Shown here in pieces: positions 50,901-57,746 of a stretch of 64,000 nucleotides of DNA. The notes beneath the pieces are model-generated. The model had not been told where the DNA came from, did not search any database, and saw nothing but the letters and a program-made list of their open reading frames with translations. Each line of letters starts with the position of its first letter. Position 1 is the first letter of the stretch. Source of the stretch: Tenebrio molitor. Its lineage: Eukaryota; Arthropoda; Insecta; Coleoptera; Tenebrionidae. The stretch spans positions 186,001-250,000 of the forward strand of contig NC_091053.1 of NCBI RefSeq assembly GCF_963966145.1. The letters are read 5' to 3'. The position numbers and the translations under genes are program-made.

Positions 50901-51380
50901 CAGAAAAAATACCCACGAGGTCTGCTCACTTCACCAGATGCAGCAGAGCATCAAGAGCTAAGTTGCTCATTTCCGGTCAACAGCAAAATTCGAAAACTGT
51001 CAAATTTCTTTTAGCTTAAAAAAAAATATTGAAAAGTGACATTTATCATTCTGGATTTTTAATAAGAAGAGACGTTCGACCGAATTTCGCCTTTAATAAA
51101 ACTTTCAACTCGACAGAGCAACAGGCGCCGCCCAGGGGGTGACTCGGCTCTTTCCAACTGTCACAGTCGAAGACCCTTTTCATTGTAATTTTTCAAAGCC
51201 TGAGTACGTCTTTAGCGATGCCACACGATAAATCACTCAGAATAGCAGAGATAGAATCATGAACTTACCGTAACTGGAGCTGTGTGAGACGTTTCGCTCG
51301 TTTGGCTTCCGATTTTCCGGGGAAGTCCAGGTGAAGAACCCAAACTTTCGGTACCGCGCCGTCTCCAAGGAAACTGGCCA
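11459..51380 (-). CDS. RhoGEF3: RhoGEF3-like SH3-DH-PH exchange factor (5' incomplete)
   Basis: Cytoplasmic guanine-nucleotide exchange factor for Rho/Rac/Cdc42 GTPases, Asef (ARHGEF4/SPATA13)/collybistin (ARHGEF9) family. Coding exons, 5' to 3': 51380-51269, 39055-38949, 38835-38747, 31657-31441, 28508-28406, 25582-25415, 16627-16342, 15250-14199, 12230-12102, 12046-11962, 11904-11459. Every junction is phase-matched, giving at least 930 aa. The N-terminal third is Ser/Arg/Pro-rich, with ESVLQKFRKTFSLRF and NSGDSGIQIE. SH3 is at about 414-469 (AEAVFDHVAFESEELAF, ending WFPAQFVRL). DH is at about 508-691, with the conserved helix LLTPVQRICKYPLQLAELLK at 642-661. PH runs from about 711 to 815. 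The C-terminal tail is basic and ends SRHQSRDVS. The order SH3-DH-PH and the GEDL linker fit this family rather than PH-first GEFs. The first coding exon(s) were not found. The 12-kb first intron seen contains a hAT transposon on the same strand. Confidence 0.88.
11905..11961 (-). other. 57-nt stop-free in-frame intron of RhoGEF
   Basis: The GT-AG interval is 57 nt and open in the coding frame. Retention would insert 19 residues, GWYLDRFSKALPSAKCSVP, into the PH domain. Family alignment favours removal, because the ADGK-DGHL junction matches collybistin spacing. Confidence 0.75.
11962..12046 (-). CDS. RhoGEF3: RhoGEF exon j, middle of PH domain
   Basis: 85 nt with acceptor tttttgtag and donor aaaag|gttggt. 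It encodes DILKRNTYVYKGRICLDTSE followed by VIDVADGK, matching the collybistin-type PH core. Confidence 0.9.
12102..12230 (-). CDS. RhoGEF3: RhoGEF exon i, start of PH domain
   Basis: 129 nt, 43 codons, phase 0 at both ends (acceptor cattttacag, donor aaaaag|gtacga). It encodes GEDLIDASTQLIHQGEVVKV and continues to FDHQIVYCKK, the first strands of the PH domain. Confidence 0.93.
12231..14198 (-). other. RhoGEF intron, 1,968 nt
   Basis: AT-rich, non-coding. It contains the 247-bp MITE at 13527-13773 and a possible single transposon end near 12710 (ttgcgggcaaaaaaagtggg) with no partner found. Nothing else was recognised. Confidence 0.7.
13527..13773. mobile_element. MITE, 247 bp, CTGTCGCGAGC ends
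   Basis: The inverted ends share about 38 bp (TGTCGCGAGCAATAAATTTT in one arm, AGTCGCGAGC in the other) with few mismatches. Both are flanked by TA at 13525-13526 and 13774-13775. It has no coding capacity and is probably Tc1/mariner-derived. Confidence 0.85.
14199..15250 (-). CDS. RhoGEF3: RhoGEF exon h, SH3 and DH domains
   Basis: 1,052 nt with acceptor tttaaaag and donor gtgggag|gtaaga. It carries an acidic linker, the whole SH3 domain (ILAEAVFDHVAFESEELAF to GWFPAQFVRL) and the whole DH domain, including RTERDFVKVLQDVAEGYI and the CR3 helix. This is the catalytic exon: the DH helices contact the GTPase switch regions. Confidence 0.95.
15251..16341 (-). other. RhoGEF intron, 1,091 nt
   Basis: AT-rich intron between the SH3/DH exon and exon g. 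No repeat, RNA gene or open frame of interest was recognised. Confidence 0.7.
16342..16627 (-). CDS. RhoGEF3: RhoGEF exon g
   Basis: 286 nt with acceptor tcggtccag and donor gcag|gtgagg. It encodes SDLKQRAHRHNQVRRTRSDL and a basic Pro/Arg segment, ending DIDKLSPLMRTKTA. It leaves one base, completed to Gly at the next exon. Confidence 0.85.
17483..17693. mobile_element. MITE, 211 bp, CAGTTGGCTTC/CGGTTGGCTTA ends
   Basis: The ends are inverted over about 25 bp (GTTGGCTTMAAAAAAACGGG), flanked by TA at 17481-17482 and 17694-17695. No open frame. Confidence 0.82.
17958..18289. mobile_element. MITE, two-copy family copy 1, 332 bp
   Basis: The ends CTGGGTGATTCAAAATGA and ATTGGGTGATTCAAAATGA are inverted and flanked by TA. 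The internal sequence, including gcctatgaactgtcaaagaa and a long block near the right end, recurs in the element at 62224-62497. Confidence 0.88.
20161..20500 (-). mobile_element. Five-copy MITE, copy A
   Basis: Reverse orientation relative to the copy at 42418. It begins tcgcgc next to TA, carries the body attaaaccgtttagaacagt and caacatgctccagttaatct, and ends ttcccagcccaagatttcat. The outer ends are partly eroded. It contains TTTCCCGCC at 20203-20211. Confidence 0.85.
21773..22166. mobile_element. Inverted-repeat element, 394 bp, TAGTCG ends
   Basis: The left arm tagtcgttttcaatgacatc, continuing to ccgtgctgtca, is repeated inverted at about 22138-22166, a match of about 30 bp. Flanking TATA/TATA suggests a TA duplication. 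No coding sequence was recognised. Confidence 0.75.
22393..22615. mobile_element. MITE, 223 bp, CACTGACGGAC ends
   Basis: The ends CACTGACGGACAAAAAAAA are inverted at 22393 and 22615 and flanked by TA. This end sequence is typical of Tc1/mariner-derived elements. No open frame. Confidence 0.85.
25415..25582 (-). CDS. RhoGEF3: RhoGEF exon f
   Basis: 168 nt, exactly 56 codons, phase 0 at both ends (acceptor cggttgcag, donor tttaag|gtgagt). It encodes MMPGCGGAGDSSESHD and continues to LLNQILIDKFK. It is skippable without changing frame. Confidence 0.82.
25583..28405 (-). other. RhoGEF intron, 2.8 kb
   Basis: AT-rich, with a GC-richer patch at about 27820-28070. No transposon ends, RNA genes or convincing exons were recognised. 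Confidence 0.65.
28406..28508 (-). CDS. RhoGEF3: RhoGEF exon e
   Basis: 103 nt with acceptor cttttacag and donor atcgag|gtaggt. It encodes FGPLIWRSSKEKKKLNKAAR, then NAKCNSGDSGIQIE. The SGDSGIQIE stretch is typical of this GEF group. Confidence 0.82.
29081..29332. mobile_element. MITE, 252 bp, TAGTTCTCCC ends
   Basis: The two ends are perfect inverted copies over about 38 bp (TAGTTCTCCCAGAGCTGCAG, then cggttttatggcaggg). They are flanked by TA or TATA. No coding sequence. Confidence 0.88.
30295..30970. mobile_element. MITE, 676 bp, CAGGGTGATTC ends
   Basis: The ends CAGGGTGATTCAAGTTTTAC and CAGGGTGATTCCAGTTTTAC are inverted, with a 27-bp match and one mismatch, flanked by TA at 30293-30294 and 30971-30972. 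It is the longest of these elements, but the interior has no recognisable open frame. Confidence 0.87.
31441..31657 (-). CDS. RhoGEF3: RhoGEF exon d
   Basis: 217 nt with acceptor caattttag and donor gcag|gtaatc. It encodes PTATESVLQKFRKTFSLRFH, then an acidic/Ser-rich segment. The VLQKFRKTFSLRF motif is the best-conserved N-terminal mark and looks like an amphipathic basic helix. Confidence 0.82.
31888..32460. mobile_element. MITE, 573 bp, CAGTGTGTCCAAAA ends
   Basis: A long inverted repeat. The ends CAGTGTGTCCAAAAMGTCTG match over about 28 bp, and the inner arms stay recognisable (tttcaaggtcatcaaaaac versus its inverse). Flanked by TA. A half copy lies at about 39830-40021. Confidence 0.87.
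33291..33724. mobile_element. MITE, 434 bp, CAGGGTGTCTCAAAATTCGCG ends
   Basis: Perfect 40-bp inverted ends, starting CAGGGTGTCTCAAAATTCGC and continuing gaattccgaattcagagcg, flanked by TA at 33289-33290 and 33725-33726. The perfect arms suggest a rather young insertion. Confidence 0.9.
36902..37392. mobile_element. MITE, 491 bp, CAGGGTGATTCTGA ends
   Basis: The ends CAGGGTGATTCTGAAATAAG and CAAGGTGATTCTGACATAAG are inverted over about 34 bp and flanked by TA at 36900-36901 and 37393-37394. No open frame recognised. Confidence 0.87.
38747..38835 (-). CDS. RhoGEF3: RhoGEF exon c
   Basis: 89 nt with acceptor attgtcgcag and donor ccag|gtgagt. It encodes KWTEKTTEQTNETRLNTTNK followed by ETGPRRNLP. 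It leaves one base (G) that joins CA of the next exon to give Ala. Confidence 0.75.
38949..39055 (-). CDS. RhoGEF3: RhoGEF exon b
   Basis: 107 nt with acceptor ctgcctccag and donor aacag|gtacct. It encodes PLHEGSRRRSPLGGAVRRTK and continues to ASEN. It leaves two bases (AG), completed to AGG (Arg) by the next exon. Basic and probably disordered. Confidence 0.72.
39830..40021. mobile_element. Half copy of the CAGTGTGTCC MITE
   Basis: It matches one half of the element at 31888 in inverse orientation: ttcgttttggacgttttcta, then ataactttttcaaggtcatc, then the terminal tttttggacacactg next to TA. The other end is missing or replaced by unrelated sequence from about 39787. Confidence 0.8.
40371..40709 (-). 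mobile_element. Five-copy MITE, copy B
   Basis: Begins gggctgagtaggcgttggaa and ends ccaggatttcatttgaacgc, next to TA. The outer 20 bp or so of the left end is missing. Contains TTTCCCGCC at 40424-40432. Confidence 0.87.
42418..42734 (+). mobile_element. Five-copy MITE, copy C (nearly full length)
   Basis: Begins tcgcgcgttaaaataaaatc after TA and ends ggatttcatttgaac. The two ends are inverted copies over about 45 bp in the family consensus (left GGGCTGGGAAGGCG, right CTGAGTAGGCGTTGG). Contains GGCGGGAAA at 42655-42663. Confidence 0.88.
44906..45228 (+). pseudogene. LINE (non-LTR retrotransposon) ORF fragment, frameshifted
   Basis: The translated stretch LKEKSLHGGTF, then after a shift of one base LEEPDVDMKSSHVWF, HPETKGFVFAIQDQIINN and KTIQHIISSS, resembles the C-terminal part of R4/Dong-like LINE polyproteins. 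In those proteins the same order (LHG, PETEG, AIQDQ, ETIQHI) follows the reverse transcriptase. A cysteine expected between RxC positions is changed and the frame is broken near 44940. No reverse transcriptase core or 3' tail was found, so this is a dead 5'- and 3'-truncated copy. The clade is inferred from motif memory only. Confidence 0.6.
45971..46413. mobile_element. MITE-like element, 443 bp, AAGTAACGCTTAAGG ends
   Basis: The ends AAGTAACGCTTAAGGTATAA (left) and their inverse at 46384-46413 match over about 30 bp with one mismatch. Both are flanked by TA. The interior has no recognised coding sequence. Confidence 0.83.
46604..46676 (-). repeat. 31-bp inverted repeat hairpin with hammerhead-like core
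   Basis: Arms 46604-46634 and 46646-46676 are inverted copies (27 of 31 identical) around an 11-bp spacer. On the minus strand three of the four mismatches become G-U pairs, leaving one mismatch, so a stable RNA hairpin is expected in the RhoGEF pre-mRNA. The minus strand also carries CTGATGA (46642-46636) and GAAA (46619-46616) in hammerhead ribozyme order, and an ACAGC-AAC-GCTGT mini-hairpin in the position of stem I. It may be a fragment of a retroelement with a ribozyme, or a plain inverted repeat. Confidence 0.65.
47725..47732. repeat. hAT target-site duplication, left copy (ATTTTACG)
   Basis: The 8-bp sequence ATTTTACG immediately precedes the left TIR and is identical to 50758-50765, the normal hAT duplication length. 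Confidence 0.95.
47733..50757 (-). mobile_element. Complete hAT DNA transposon, 3,025 bp
   Basis: The left end CAGGAGCGTAGCCAGG and the inverse of the right end, CAGGCGCGTAGCCAGG, form a 16-bp TIR with one mismatch. An exact 8-bp duplication ATTTTACG flanks it. Multiple GGTGGGCC motifs lie just inside both ends, and a block of about 30 bp (acaggtgggcc through gggtgggc) is present at both ends in direct orientation. One uninterrupted transposase gene fills most of the element. The coding strand is the same as that of the host RhoGEF gene. All hallmarks of an intact, recent insertion are present; whether it still moves cannot be seen. Confidence 0.96.
47837..50353 (-). CDS. hAT transposase, ZMYM1/TTF-ZnF-DUF4371 type
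   Basis: An 838-aa protein, starting at MSGKRTIQDFF; an in-frame ATG 15 codons upstream lies in less typical sequence. It has a Ser/Glu/Lys-rich N terminus, a TTF-type BED-like zinc finger at about 146-217 (CFVCRHF, then HETSSEHRNCH), and a DUF4371/RNase-H-like hAT catalytic region. Candidate acidic residues are Asp344 in VVCDETKDIS and Asp409 in QTYDGANVMSG. The C-terminal hAT dimerisation domain runs from about residue 755 and includes SSAGCERTFSCLRRLKTYIR. The length and domain order are normal for the group, with no stop or frameshift. It should cut and paste the surrounding element in the nucleus. Host-gene domestication is unlikely, because the TIRs and target duplication are intact. 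Confidence 0.95.
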   Translation of the reverse strand: MSGKRTIQDFFSSHKKQKKSEESSEEPSTSTKVTEKQPPGFEILVESAETEVALVSSPQCTPDLQLESDVLSDSESDPGGDDEKSPEFNEWLLDKNKQSEKEKPSIHKQPPGPGDISQNVTDGPTQPILKLFPRTKFNDKFRQFNSSWYKLYPSWLEYSVLNDGAFCFVCRHFSVNPSQVFTSVGFKNWKRALEKESGFKQHETSSEHRNCHLKWINYSQVKSNPRISVASQINEAHLALVKENREYLGIVIDILMYTATQNIAQRGHRENEQSSNRGNFLELLKLFSKYNPIIKKKLDEDLPQNAKYTSPQIQNEILYICSKMILDQISAEVNQATCFAVVCDETKDISKTEQISVVLRYYLKGTIYERFIGYKAAKDFNAQALLTYLKELLIRCKIDLQNCVAQTYDGANVMSGRLNGVQKLFRDEVPKAVYVHCFNHRINLITVDICKSLAHGKTFFDLLEAVYVFISGSAVHSKFIETQMLLNPKRKPIELKKICYTRWTAQVQACSAFKQLITEILVFLNKLIMDKSDRAPEASGFLYQINFNFIFNLCMYENILKLLKGVSDYFQKVSSNLTEANILLKSTQDTLKAMRQNDKQFALLYSESVKICEDNNIEIPSKDTKPSRRIKKIPKRLEQYLITSELGIQEEEMLEDSHFKTGIFFPTLDLILRAMDDRFNKCEHIINAVSVFHPESSVFLKYECVEPLAAHYEINLEALKAELIILPQTIERFESEKNVKITNILQFLDMLEVYKIVFQQVYQLTVISVTIPVSSAGCERTFSCLRRLKTYIRNKMTDERLDHLAIINIEHSTAKALNTDEIINKFDDSHNNRKIALH
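50758..50765. repeat. hAT target-site duplication, right copy (ATTTTACG)
   Basis: Exact copy of 47725-47732, directly after the right TIR. Confidence 0.95.
51269..51380 (-). CDS. RhoGEF3: RhoGEF exon a (first one recognised)
   Basis: 112 nt with acceptor ttttcag and donor acg|gtaagt. Using the frame that starts after one base gives GQFPWRRRGTESLGSS and ends at a codon boundary, as the next exon requires. The other two frames are also open, so this assignment rests on phase and on the Ser/Arg-rich character shared with the next exon. Confidence 0.6.
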
Positions 51381-52303
51381 CTGAAAACACAACAAATAAT
51401 TAAAGAAGAAAATATTTTGAAAGGTGGCCGTCAAAATCAGAAAGGAAAACTCTCGGTAGGGGTGTAAATTATACACTTCACGTTGGGGGTACTTTTTTTC
51501 CTTATAAAAACGACGCCAGGATTAATAAATCTGTCCGAATTTAAAAGCCGAAGTCGACTTTTCGGCGTCCCTAATCTAGTTTGTCGAATATACTCGTAAG
51601 GCAAGTTGCGGGCGATTTTTTTCCTAATAGAAATCGTTAGTTATGGATGTTGACTCGAAATCGAATGAAATTATCGTTAGACAAGAATGGCGTTGCTAAA
51701 ACAGTTTTAATTGAGGGGTTGCCTTATAAATAACAAATTGGATGCTTGAAATGCGAAAACGTAGGTCTTCAACCATCCTAAATAAACATCATTGGGAAGC
51801 CACATACGCACCGTTGGGATATAAGTATTTCGAATTTTTTTATGTGGACTGATCCGGCATGGATCAAGTTGATTTCATTTCCAAAACAAACTAACGAGTG
51901 ACGAGGCCCCTGTTTACTTACTCATCGCACATCAACAAAAAACTTTCGTATAGCTATTGCGAACTCATTGTTAACAATTGTGTTTTCCAGAAGGAAAATT
52001 TAATTAGTTTTGACTCAAATGTGGTCTGTTGTAAACCTCGTATTGTAATTCTTGCATTGCACAATCAAGTCGGAAGATATACAGTGACCACCAAAAGTTT
52101 GAAATGATGGAAATATTTTCTTGCCCGATACCGAAGGTTGACAGTTTCAACGATCGCAAAAATATCGCAATCTTCTAGGAAGCTACAACTTTTATAAACA
52201 TTTTTTTTTGTAAATGTTCTCGTTAATATTGTTTAAAATTTTCCACAAAAAGTGGCTAAACAAAAAAGTGTAAACTAATTGTTATAAATATTGCGTTATA
52301 ATA

Positions 52304-52465
52304 CAAGATGATAATCCACGGGTGATAAATGAGCCCGACGGAATTTAAAATGCAACCCACACTACATTTCCGAAAAAAGCTGGCTATTGAAATTTAAATT
52401 TCCGGCTTTTTTGAAAATGTATTGTGGATTGCATTTTTCATTCCGTCAGGCTCATTATCACCCTG
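52304..52465. mobile_element. MITE, 162 bp, near-palindromic, CAGGGTGATAA end
   Basis: The two halves are inverse copies over about 65 bp: right end CAGGGTGATAATGAGCCTGA, left gggtgataaatgagcccgac. The left extreme end is eroded. The inner arm contains aatgcaatccacaatacatt. Confidence 0.82.
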
Positions 52466-52487
52466 TATACAATAATATACTCGTACA

Positions 52488-52939
52488 TTATTCACGTAAG
52501 ATGACGAGCTTGACCAAGTAATAATGCAACCCAAAATCCAACTTACGAGTATAAAGCTATCTTGATCACTATTACATTATCATAATGCACATAAAACACA
52601 GATAGCTTTTAACGTCAGCCTAATGAATGTGAAGTTCTGACAGAAAAATACCTCTCTCAACAAAGTATGATTTAATAACAATAATAAGCCATGAAAATCA
52701 CAGAAGTAATGAGTAAGTAGGATCATGTCGGTTTTGTCATGGTTTGAAAACATTTTCAAATACTAAATACTTATGAACGAAATCGTACAATGACAGATAT
52801 ACCTTTTAAACTAATAGAATACCTACTTGGATTCGTGATTTAATTTTTAAATACCAAAACACAATACATATTATGCTTTGTAAAATGTATTTTGGGTTGC
52901 ATTTTTACCTGGTTAGGTCGTCATCTTACGTGAATAATC
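52488..52939. mobile_element. MITE, about 452 bp, ATTATTCACGTAAGATGACGA ends
   Basis: The inverted ends share ATTATTCACGTAAGATGACG, then the inner sequence aatgcaacccaaaat, over about 50 bp. No clear TA duplication and no open frame. It lies 22 bp from the previous element. Confidence 0.8.
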
Positions 52940-53317
52940 CCGTATAATAATGCATATTATAATAATCACCGGATCGTAATTATTCCAATGATAGGCGGCT
53001 TTGCAATTTTCACATTTACTACAACGTGATCAAGAATTACTGAATCTGTTGGTAACAATGAAATTTTTTTTGCTTTTGGTACCACTGTAATCTAAACGCA
53101 TTTCCGGTTGTCAGCTTTGACAGAGTTGACAGCGAATTTGACGTTTACCATCAAAGGGTCATTTTTGTAATAACATAAACATACCCGACGTAATTTTTTT
53201 TTAATGTCGTGTCAAGTTAAAACATCCGGTCAGCGCCAATTACGAAACAGAAAAACACCAATATTTTTCAATTGTTTCATTGCCAACAGACTCAGTCATT
53301 GTTGATCACGCTGTATA

Positions 53318-53621
53318 TCGCGCGTTCAAATGAAATCCTGGGCTGGGAAGGCGTTGGAAACCGTCAATTGTTGTGCTTTTTTAAAGCGTAGATTAATTCG
53401 AGCTTATTGACAGCTAACCTAAAATTTAGAAAAAAAATCTTTCTGTTTTTTTCTTTCTTTGCATGTTTTACATTAAAAATAGAACAACGTAACGATTCCT
53501 ATTCTCGAAGCAAATATCTAAGGGCACTCTTTGCTGTCCCGATTAAACGTAAACAAATGTCATTCCTGTCAAACGGCGGGAAATTAAAACTTTACACTCT
53601 TCTAAACGTTTTAATTTTTCC
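53318..53621 (+). mobile_element. Five-copy MITE, copy D (right end truncated)
   Basis: Starts tcgcgcgttcaaatgaaatc after TA. The body is as in copy C, and it stops after tttaatttttccca without the right TIR. Contains GGCGGGAAA at 53575-53583. Confidence 0.86.
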
Positions 53622-56600
53622 CACCATACACGTAAATGCAAAAGAATAAAACTAAATCATCAATTACAATGCTACATTTTATGGTCGTACAAAAAATTGT
53701 GCAAAAAACTCGCTGGAAAGTGTCTTTCGTGTGATAAACATACACACTCGTGCGAAATGTGTCACTTTCCATGGTCGTCATAAAATGTACTATAAAACAA
53801 ACACAGGGAATGTATGCAGGCACTCAAATTTCCAACATATCAAACATACTGGATAAGTATACAATTTTCCAAAACATAAATGTGGAAGATTTCCATTTAT
53901 TTTATTACATTTCAATAAAAACCTGCATATGCACTTATGCACTACAGAAACAGTCCAATTACTCCGTGTACGAGAGCAAGAAATTCTCAGCGAAACTGTA
54001 CACATTTTTACATTGGCTCCATCCAGTTTCCAACCTTATTCAAACTACCCACGTCTCCGGATTAGCCCAGTGAAAAGGTGAAAATTAACAAATTTCAGCC
54101 ACGATAATGACTACAAGATCATTCTGTGAAGACCGGTTAGATTAAATTTTTAGTAAACCGTTCGGTAGTCCATCTTGTCCGTGACAAAAAAAATGACTGG
54201 GTAGGTTTGTTGGTACTGTTGAATATTTATCATCCATTATTCAAAAATTTTTCGTTAAAAAATTTCCGCCGGCGGCCCATCATTTTTCGTTAATAATCCA
54301 TCTAGCTTTTGTTGTTCATTAACCGGTTGGGTTGGCCCGACTGAATTTTTCATCGCATACAATATCGAAGAGTAGGTGGCTGGCCTCATCTGTCCGGCGA
54401 CACCAGATGGTATACATAGTCTCGTCTATTTTTGCATAAGTTATATTCAAGATAAAAATTCATTTCTTCCAAATCGATAGCGACTATGTTTGCATAATGT
54501 ACAAGTAGACTTCATCACACACTTCAAACACAATGACAGGTGCCAAGTCTCTTCTCCCCTAGTGCCATCAGACCATCCTCCACAATGTTTATCTGACGGG
54601 TCAATTGTGGGGTGCAGGTAAAGCCGAAACGTGTAGTCAGCTCTGCCAATTTAACATGCGTCTGCACTCTGATCGTCATGGAAATCACAAAAAAACAACC
54701 CCAATCTCAACAGCGCCACCCCCCGTGTTCACCACCTGTCGCCATCGATTTTACCCTTTTCCCTTGTTTCATGACAGATGCATCTCGTGCGACGCGACAA
54801 AGCGAATTCCAACAGTGGAAGATGTAAGAGTAACGTCTTAAGGTGACTATCACACCTTCAAACGAAATTTATTAGGCGGCAGTTTCTCATCTTCGGCTCA
54901 GCAGCAACAACAAACACGTTACGTAAGTCCCCGGCGGCCACAGCCGTTAACTCGCGTCTGATACTCGAAGAACTTCGTTATCCTAAATAAATCATTTCTA
55001 GACGAAAGCTGTTGTCTGAGGGGAAAGTTATTTTCCGCATGGGTACCAACTACAGGTGCGCCATAAGGGCTGACGGTTCGAAATTTCGCCACCAGGGGAT
55101 GGACATTATTTGAACTCCCAGCGAGAAATCAGAATTAGTTACAAGATATCGGGTGGAAAGCACTACAAAAAAACTAGGCCAAATTCGGAAACATTGCGGC
55201 TTAATTTACGAGTTAAACTTCCAACAAGATATGAGTTCCGACTGTCTCAAATGATCCAGATTCCTAATTAAGATTCGCAAATTAATTAGTGAAACATTTA
55301 GTAGCTTCTGTGACAAAAAGACCAAACCGTTTTGCACAATTCTTGCACGGCTTCGGAGTTATTAATTAAACATCTCGACGAGAAGACACGTTGTGACAGA
55401 ATGATGAGGAAGAAGACTGGAAAGTGTAAAGAAATTCAACATACCTGATGTGAAATATAAAGGTGAGAAGAAAAGTCTCCTAATGGTGCAGTCGCGAAAG
55501 TTATGGAATTGGAGTTGTGTTCGTAGAACGAAACTGACAAGTCAGTTATTTGGCTGTCACAAGACGACATATCGTGGAAGTGTAACGAACGGAAATAAAA
55601 TTTAATGTGAGAAAATTAATAGAATTTCGTAAAATAATTTAAATACGAGGCACACGTCCACTTGACGGGAAGACTTGAATGTTGGTGAAAATTAAATGGG
55701 AGTTGATTCTTGAAATATTCACAAACGAAAACTACGGAATGACAGTTGTGACATCGTCCAGAAATTAGGAAAATTTATGACGGTACTGACACAACGTGAA
55801 GGTAATTCGCTCTTATCAGTTTAGAACGAAAGAAGGATGAATATCCTTTATAAAAAAGAATACAAGAGACCGAACAAAATTATCCGTCCGCCGCCGGCCG
55901 CGGGTCAAAATTCTTCCACTTGAGAAATTTGATTGGATTTTCGATTTAAAGGATTACACAATAGCCCCATAAAGAGCTAAATATAGGGGTTGGGAATTTT
56001 TTATCGGGATCAGGTAGAACGCGTCCTAAATGATTTTATAACATAAAAGACCCCTAACGACATTTCGGTGAAAATGATAAATTCATGGCCGCATTCACGA
56101 ACCGCACCAACCCTAATAAAAATAAACATTTTCAAAGCATACAGGTTGTACGGAAAATATTTTCAGAAGGGATGGAATGCGTGATATTAAATTGTTACGG
56201 TTCACTTAACGCGTTTCCGCTCTTTCTGCCGAAATTATGTCATCTCGTGGGGGAAGATTGGATTATTAAAAAATCGCACCTTTGTACCAGAAATTATGGC
56301 CGAGAACTTTTTTTTTCTCGGAGAGAAATTCATCTACGACGCTTTTCCTTCACACGGATTGTCCTCCTCGTTTATTAAATGTAATAATGCGCCGCGGGGG
56401 GCTGTTGGCGCTTCCAATCAATAAAACAATCATTGAAATGTTGGCTGAATTGGGCGATATCGGAATGCGAAACCGGCGAGATTGAAAGTAATTTGCTTCA
56501 GTCGGATGGATGCCTTATCAGATTATTGCAAAGTTTCTGGAATATGTGGAAGTAAGTGGCTGATGAAGAGTGTCGCTCATGGAGGATTGATGGCCTGTCA

Positions 56601-57575
56601 TAATTCCGCCGATAAATTCGCACAACAAAATGGAAATGCCTGCAAAAATTGTCCTTGGACGAACAAGGTTAAAAGAGGACTTCGCCTGTGGAACTTTTCA
56701 ATCGAAGGAAGCAACCGATCGTGTCCCTTCAGGACCACACCCACGTAAATAATTTTATGTATTCAACAATTTCAAAGTTATGAATACCTAAACTCTAAAC
56801 TCAATCCGTAAGGGACTAGAGGAGTTGTGAGTGTAGATTCCTGATTACCGCTCAGTCAAAGTTACCGCAACACAATTCACCAATGGAATGCTAATTAATG
56901 TCCAACAACTCTTTTTCTGCAACTTTACAACAAAACTGACATTTTCTAAACGAAAAGTTCCAAAGTTTTACCAAAATACGTTTCTTATTCCACGGCAATT
57001 ACGGACGAAGCCATGAAAAAGATTGATTAACAATCAATCTGTATGGGTGTTACTGGGTTAATAATAAATCACTGAAAACAGGCCGTAGATGTGTTATTAC
57101 AGGGTCATTATAAACGCTTCTTACATAGTAGTTGACTGTAATTTATGATATACGTATGGATTTACCGCCTCTTCTAGATTTGTAAATTTGACATTTGACA
57201 GCTGATATCTGTCACTTTACAGTTTTCATTGTTGAAAGTGATAATTAAAACATCTTCTGAATTAGTTGAAGACGTTCATGCAATTGCAATAGATTAGTTA
57301 CCGCAACCAGTAGAAAACATTTTGTTTACGCCCAAACAAGAACAGTTTTCTACGTTACCAACAATGAAAGTGGTTGATTAACTGAAACATTCAACAATGA
57401 CAAGTGGACTTATTCCGTGTTGACAAAATATCCCCATTTTCTAAACGTCTTTGGGAGCCATGTTAAAGACATAATTTACAGAAAGGTTTCCAGAATTTGA
57501 AGAAGCTGTTCAGGATCACAACAGCACAACCCAGAAACATTTGGCAATACATATTTGATATTTTTTAAAGATCAA

Positions 57576-57746
57576 GAGCCGTATCACGACACCGTTATTA
57601 AAGTTGCCGATAACTAAAATCGTGATTTAAAGTAAACATAAAACGATATAGATTTATGCAATTACAACCTGCCAGAAAGAGATGAATTCGTCACCAAGGT
57701 AACTAGAGTCAGATTAAATTTAATAAGGGTGTCGTGATACGGCCCC
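57576..57746. mobile_element. MITE, about 171 bp, GCCGTATCACGACACC ends
   Basis: The inverted ends GCCGTATCACGACACCGTTA and GCCGTATCACGACACCCTTA match over about 25 bp. The exact outer limits and target duplication are uncertain. Confidence 0.75.

Larger units (their letters stand above)
39056..51268 (-). other. RhoGEF intron, 12.2 kb, hosts the hAT element
   Basis: Contains a half MITE (39830), five-copy MITE copies at 40371 and 42418, a LINE fragment (44906), the MITE at 45971, the hairpin at 46604 and the intact hAT transposon. The remaining stretches are AT-rich with no supported gene. Confidence 0.7.

Noticed and set aside
56085..56748. Overlapping plus-strand frames at 56.1-56.7 kb
   Set aside because: Compositionally random, no domain, no splice context.
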